From assembly GCA_030917395.1 (NCBI GenBank), contig JAUPUU010000256.1, positions 1 to 36,447 on the forward strand: DNA of 36,447 nucleotides, written 5' to 3'. The stretch is from Cyanobacteriota bacterium erpe_2018_sw_21hr_WHONDRS-SW48-000092_B_bin.40 (GTDB lineage Bacteria > Cyanobacteriota > Vampirovibrionia > Obscuribacterales > Obscuribacteraceae). The position numbers and the translations under genes were made by a program. The notes beneath the pieces were generated by a model. It saw nothing but the letters and a program-made list of their open reading frames with translations. It ran no database searches and was not told where the DNA came from. Positions 34,801 through 36,447 of this stretch are shown here, piece by piece (within the stretch, counting starts at the first letter, position 1; the number at the start of each line of letters is the position of its first letter).

Positions 34801-36447
34801 AGCTCATGCTTATTGGCGCCTCAAAGGCTTGGTTTGCGACCTTGTTATTTGGAATGAAGACCAGGCCGGTTATCGTCAAGTTTTGCAAGAAGAGATTCTC
34901 GGTATTATTGCCTCAGGTATTGAATCTCACCTGGGTGAAGGTCCAGGGGGCATATTCGTTCGACCGGCTGAGCAGATTTCAGCAGAAGATCGCGTACTCT
35001 TCCAGGCTGTAGCTCGCGTCATTATTACTGATAGCAAAGGCACTCTTTCTGAGCAAGTTGCCGGTCACGGACTGCGAGAAAAACGTCCGGCTCGATTAGT
35101 TGCTACTCGTATTTTTAAACCAGAGATTGCTAAGGTTAGCCCTTCGTTGCGCTCTGACTTGATTTTAGTCAATGGGCTTGGTGGCTTTACTTCTGATGGT
35201 CGTGAATATGTTATTGCTACGGATAGTAACCAGCTCACTCCTGCACCCTGGTGTAATGTCCTTGCCAATCGTCACTTTGGCACAGTGGTTTCTGAAAGCG
35301 GATCTGTATACACCTGGGCAGAGAACGCTCATGAATTTAGACTGACCCCCTGGCAGAACGATCCGATCACTGACGCTAGCGGTGAGGCTTTCTATTTAAG
35401 AGATGAAGAGACTGCTAATTTCTGGTCGCCATCACCGCTACCAGCGCGCGGTGCCACACCTTATACCAGTCGTCATGGCTTTGGCTATAGTGTATTTGAG
35501 CATACTGAGTCAGGAATTGAATCTGAGCTCTTAGTTTTTGTCGCTGCCGATGAGAACATCAAATTTTCTGTCCTAAAAGTAAAGAACCGCTCGGGTAGAG
35601 CAAGAAAGCTTTCGGCCACTGGATATATTGAGTGGGTTTTGGGTGATTTGAAGTCTAAGACCGCTATGCACGTTGCCACTGAGCTTGATGGCAAAACCGG
35701 AGCGCTTTTGGCTCGCAATGCTTACAATACTGAGTTTGCTGGTCGCGTTGCTTTCTTTGATGTCAGCGATACGACGCGAACCTTAACAGGTGATCGTACG
35801 GAGTTTATTGGTCGCAATGGCAGTCTCACTAGCCCTGCGGCAATGAAGCGCCTGAGGCTCTCCGGTAAATTTGGGCCTGGTCTTGACCCCTGTGCTGCCA
35901 TTCAAGTTCCCTTCGAATTGCAAGATGGTGAAGAGAGAGAGATTATTTTCCGCCTTGGCGTCGGCAATGATATCAATCATGCCCGGGGCATTATCAATCG
36001 TTTCCGTGGCTTGGCTGCCAAAAGAGATGCCTACGAAGGTATTTGTCACTACTGGAAGCACACACTTGGTGCTGTCAACATTGAGACTCCTGATGCGTCG
36101 GTAAACATGCTCGTCAATGGTTGGTTGATATATCAGACAATCGGCTGCCGTATCTGGGGGCGTACCGGCTACTATCAATCTGGTGGTGCTTTTGGCTTTA
36201 GAGATCAGTTGCAAGATTGCATGGCTTTGGTTCATTGCGAGCCTATGATTTTGCGCGATCAGCTCTTGAAGAATGCCTCACGGCAATTTGTTGAAGGAGA
36301 TGTCCAGCACTGGTGGCATCCTCCAAGTGGACGGGGTGTGCGCACTCATTGTTCTGACGATTATCTCTGGTTACCTCTGGCTACCTATCGTTATGTCACT
36401 ACCACTGGTGATACCGGTATTTTAGATGAACAAGTGTCATTTCTGAC
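28862..36447 (+). CDS. ndvB: Cyclic beta-1,2-glucan synthase (GT84-GH94), 3' end outside window
   Basis: One open frame of about 2528 codons runs from a TTG at 28862 (directly after an in-frame TAG) to the right edge with no stop. Order: N-terminal domain ~1-415; TMs ~417-436 and ~448-472; GT84 domain with DADT (D632, D634), SHDLLEG and RRSRWIRGDWQ; TM groups ~830-866 and ~945-990; a glucoamylase-like middle part with WGISESGYNN and FGVPGLGLKRGL; two GH94-type beta-sandwich regions (from ~1620 and ~2099); and the GH94 catalytic part with FGFRDQLQD and SDDYLWLP (D2499/D2500). NdvB/ChvB proteins build beta-1,2-glucan from UDP-glucose at the inner membrane, and the GH94 part trims chain length. 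The products are periplasmic osmoregulated glucans. Complete homologues are ~2800 residues, so about 300 residues are missing here. Confidence 0.95.
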   Translation, partial: MSVSVEVPLRLPTHDLAEQKAIGDAPLRAELFSAGQMEQHGYALARQHVLAAGHSGDRLLTRLAENEEILLHAVRILTATVKANNRVSPAGEWLLDNFYLVEEQIRIAKSHLPKGYSKQLPRLLGGVNANFPRVYDIALETISHGDGRLDSESLSRLVSAYQTITHLTLGELWAIPIMLRMALIENLRRVAARIAIDSEEREFAQSWAEQMIEIAERDPKNLVVTLADMARSGPPRASAFVSELTRLLRGQGPALALPLSWIEQWLSEIGLTTEQLVQSESQLQAQDQVSISNTISSLRSLASFNWRDFVEEHSSVEQILRDDPSAVYRKMDFATRDHYRHVVEKLAKNTHLSESEVARQAVRLAVDAARQEGQDERNHVGYYLVDKGFSQLEKTVEVELSFLDHIRRAAKSYPQLVYFGAISTITVAITAMAIWRYHSKVDLSFWSWFGIGLALLFVVSQFAVSLVNWLSTLFAKAYPLPKMDYSKGIPLADSTIVVVPTMLTSFSGVEAMVEALEVRYLANQDDNVYFALLTDFTDSPVEVQKDDEQMVSLVRKRVEELNQKYGDGKDVFYLFHRARLWNAKDRVWMGHERKRGKLGDLNALLSGGKNSFSVVEGDIANLANVRFVITLDADTQLPLEAARQFVGAIAHPLNRARFDPVKQRVVEGYGILQPRVDVSLSPLTHRSPYARLYGSGVGIDPYTRTVSDVYQDLFHEGSFIGKGIYEIATFEQCLRDRFCENQILSHDLLEGCYVRSGLLSDAQLYEEYPSSYSFDVARRSRWIRGDWQLLPWLLPFSKSADQHQGAAPLSLLSQWKIFDNLRRSLVPACQLIMLLLAFTVLLPHWFWLTLSLALMFVPVILASFTELLRKPEELEVGQHLSTVLDSFRVHLAQVLFALACLPYEVAYSLTAIGRTLWRMYVSHQNLLEWRTAGETRSDDSLSSFIRAMWTTEVLAFSTLAYLALYAKSTLPLALPILLLWIVSPAIASYFSKAVAPTVSQLSQEQELFLRQIARKTWQYFKALVGPEDNHLPPDNYQEEPVERIAHRTSPTNIGMALLANLAAYDFGYIHASELIERTHSTLTTLNRLERYKGHFYNWYDTITLAPLYPRYVSTVDSGNLAGHLLTLRPGLIGLVEHPVVTGRLFEAIYDTCCLLKQALGQSAQQVNAFETLLEGARRSNTSSLSEIVTNLVGLESSASKILMNLVLMCDPRGGIDQSEEVEIWANALHQQCQAALLEVGMLSPWVQADGFAKIISVDPTLDQVPSLRQLADYDNLVDHFNWQALANLTAEDSDYVEAALQSIRQASVRAQELVVTIENLASSIGKLAQMPFDFLYDNSRHLLSIGYNVEDHRLDQSFYDLLASEARLGNFVAIAQGQLPKESWFSLGRLLTRAAGEAVLFSWSGSMFEYLMPLLVMPSYEDTLLAQTYRICVARQIEYGKQRGVPWGISESGYNNVDVNLNYQYRAFGVPGLGLKRGLVEDLVIAPYACVMALMVAPEEAVTNLLKMHASGFTGKYGFYEAIDYTASRVPRGTSHVVVRSFMVHHEGMSLLSLAYRLLGMPMQKRFLADPSFQASDLLLQERVPKVKPVQSITSEIADLRTTPDSGESSIRVLTSPDTPAPEVQLLSNGRYHVMVSNAGGGYSRWRDLAVTRWREDVTTDNWGSFCYIRDRETGDFFSTTYQPTLEVPDSFEAIFSESKVEFRRRDGNLDTHTEIVVSPEDDIEIRRIQLTNRSRNRRVIDITSYAEVVIANANADLAHTAFSNLFVQTEIDTERQAILCHRRPRSVDEPTPWMFHLMAVHGAEVGEVSYETDRARFIGRGNTVADPLAMKRLSPLSGTQGSVLDPIVAVRHRITIEAEDTVTINIVTGIHESKEGALALVDKYRDRGLAARVFNLAWTHSQVVLRQLNATESDAQLYSRLASSIVYANRGLRADPDVLVKNTRGQSGLWGYSVSGDVPVVLLQIKEQANSGLVRQLVQAHAYWRLKGLVCDLVIWNEDQAGYRQVLQEEILGIIASGIESHLGEGPGGIFVRPAEQISAEDRVLFQAVARVIITDSKGTLSEQVAGHGLREKRPARLVATRIFKPEIAKVSPSLRSDLILVNGLGGFTSDGREYVIATDSNQLTPAPWCNVLANRHFGTVVSESGSVYTWAENAHEFRLTPWQNDPITDASGEAFYLRDEETANFWSPSPLPARGATPYTSRHGFGYSVFEHTESGIESELLVFVAADENIKFSVLKVKNRSGRARKLSATGYIEWVLGDLKSKTAMHVATELDGKTGALLARNAYNTEFAGRVAFFDVSDTTRTLTGDRTEFIGRNGSLTSPAAMKRLRLSGKFGPGLDPCAAIQVPFELQDGEEREIIFRLGVGNDINHARGIINRFRGLAAKRDAYEGICHYWKHTLGAVNIETPDASVNMLVNGWLIYQTIGCRIWGRTGYYQSGGAFGFRDQLQDCMALVHCEPMILRDQLLKNASRQFVEGDVQHWWHPPSGRGVRTHCSDDYLWLPLATYRYVTTTGDTGILDEQVSFL

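Noticed and set aside
34506-35012. 168-residue plus-strand ORF inside the glucan synthase region
   Set aside because: It lies in another frame of the continuous GT84-GH94 gene, whose own frame shows family motifs on both sides; no independent protein signal.
35783-36235. 150-residue minus-strand ORF
   Set aside because: Antisense to the GH94 part of the glucan synthase, with no recognisable domain and no ribosome-binding site.

Overview
The window is about 36 kb of chromosome from a bacterium with a complex envelope. I place it tentatively in the non-photosynthetic cyanobacterial lineage (Vampirovibrionia/Melainabacteria, Obscuribacterales-like). The basis is the mix of many PAS histidine kinases, large His/Lys-rich non-secreted wall hydrolases, TPR and HEAT-like proteins, a DUF1501 protein and a cyclic beta-glucan synthase, with moderate GC and frequent TTG/GTG starts. 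This placement is inference. No rRNA, tRNA, CRISPR array, IS element or phage gene was seen.

Layout. (1) 1-2337, plus strand: the 3' end of a DUF1501 gene, a probable gene remnant, and a HEAT-like protein. (2) 2350-9892, minus strand: a run of TPR protein, SOUL protein, degenerate M23-like/YD-like protein, GH75-like plus NlpC/P60-like wall hydrolase, PAS histidine kinase and OmpR-type regulator. (3) 10124-12631: a secreted sialate-esterase-like protein facing an alpha/beta hydrolase. (4) 12756-16170: a signalling cluster of REC-Hpt-pseudoREC, soluble REC-histidine kinase and NarL-type regulator. (5) 16321-20961: mostly small exported proteins (TPR, Thr/Ser-rich, Cys-rich four-helix Csp-like, propeller lipoprotein) plus a YbaK-like deacylase. 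(6) 20945-28410, minus strand: PHP-domain protein, histidine kinase, pseudo-kinase, PspA/IM30, and LRV-TPR protein. (7) 28542-28718, minus strand: a 58-codon Cys-containing gene with its own terminator. (8) 28862 to the right edge, plus strand: a very large cyclic beta-1,2-glucan synthase (GT84-GH94), truncated by the window.

The most notable object is the kinase pair at 22518-26173. The two genes overlap by 4 nt. The upstream kinase keeps the phospho-acceptor histidine (H396) but has lost the N, G1 and G2 ATP-binding boxes. The downstream kinase keeps a full ATP-binding domain but has Ile372 where the histidine should be. Each is broken alone and they complement each other, which suggests an obligate heteromeric sensor that phosphorylates in trans. 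It lies upstream of pspA and opposite the cyclic glucan synthase, so an envelope or osmotic stress role is a reasonable guess.

Several other proteins have altered active sites: the second receiver of the 12756 gene, the M23-like domain at 6704, and the esterase at 10124. Several starts were moved inward from the longest frame because an internal start has a Shine-Dalgarno sequence or the longer frame overlaps a neighbour.
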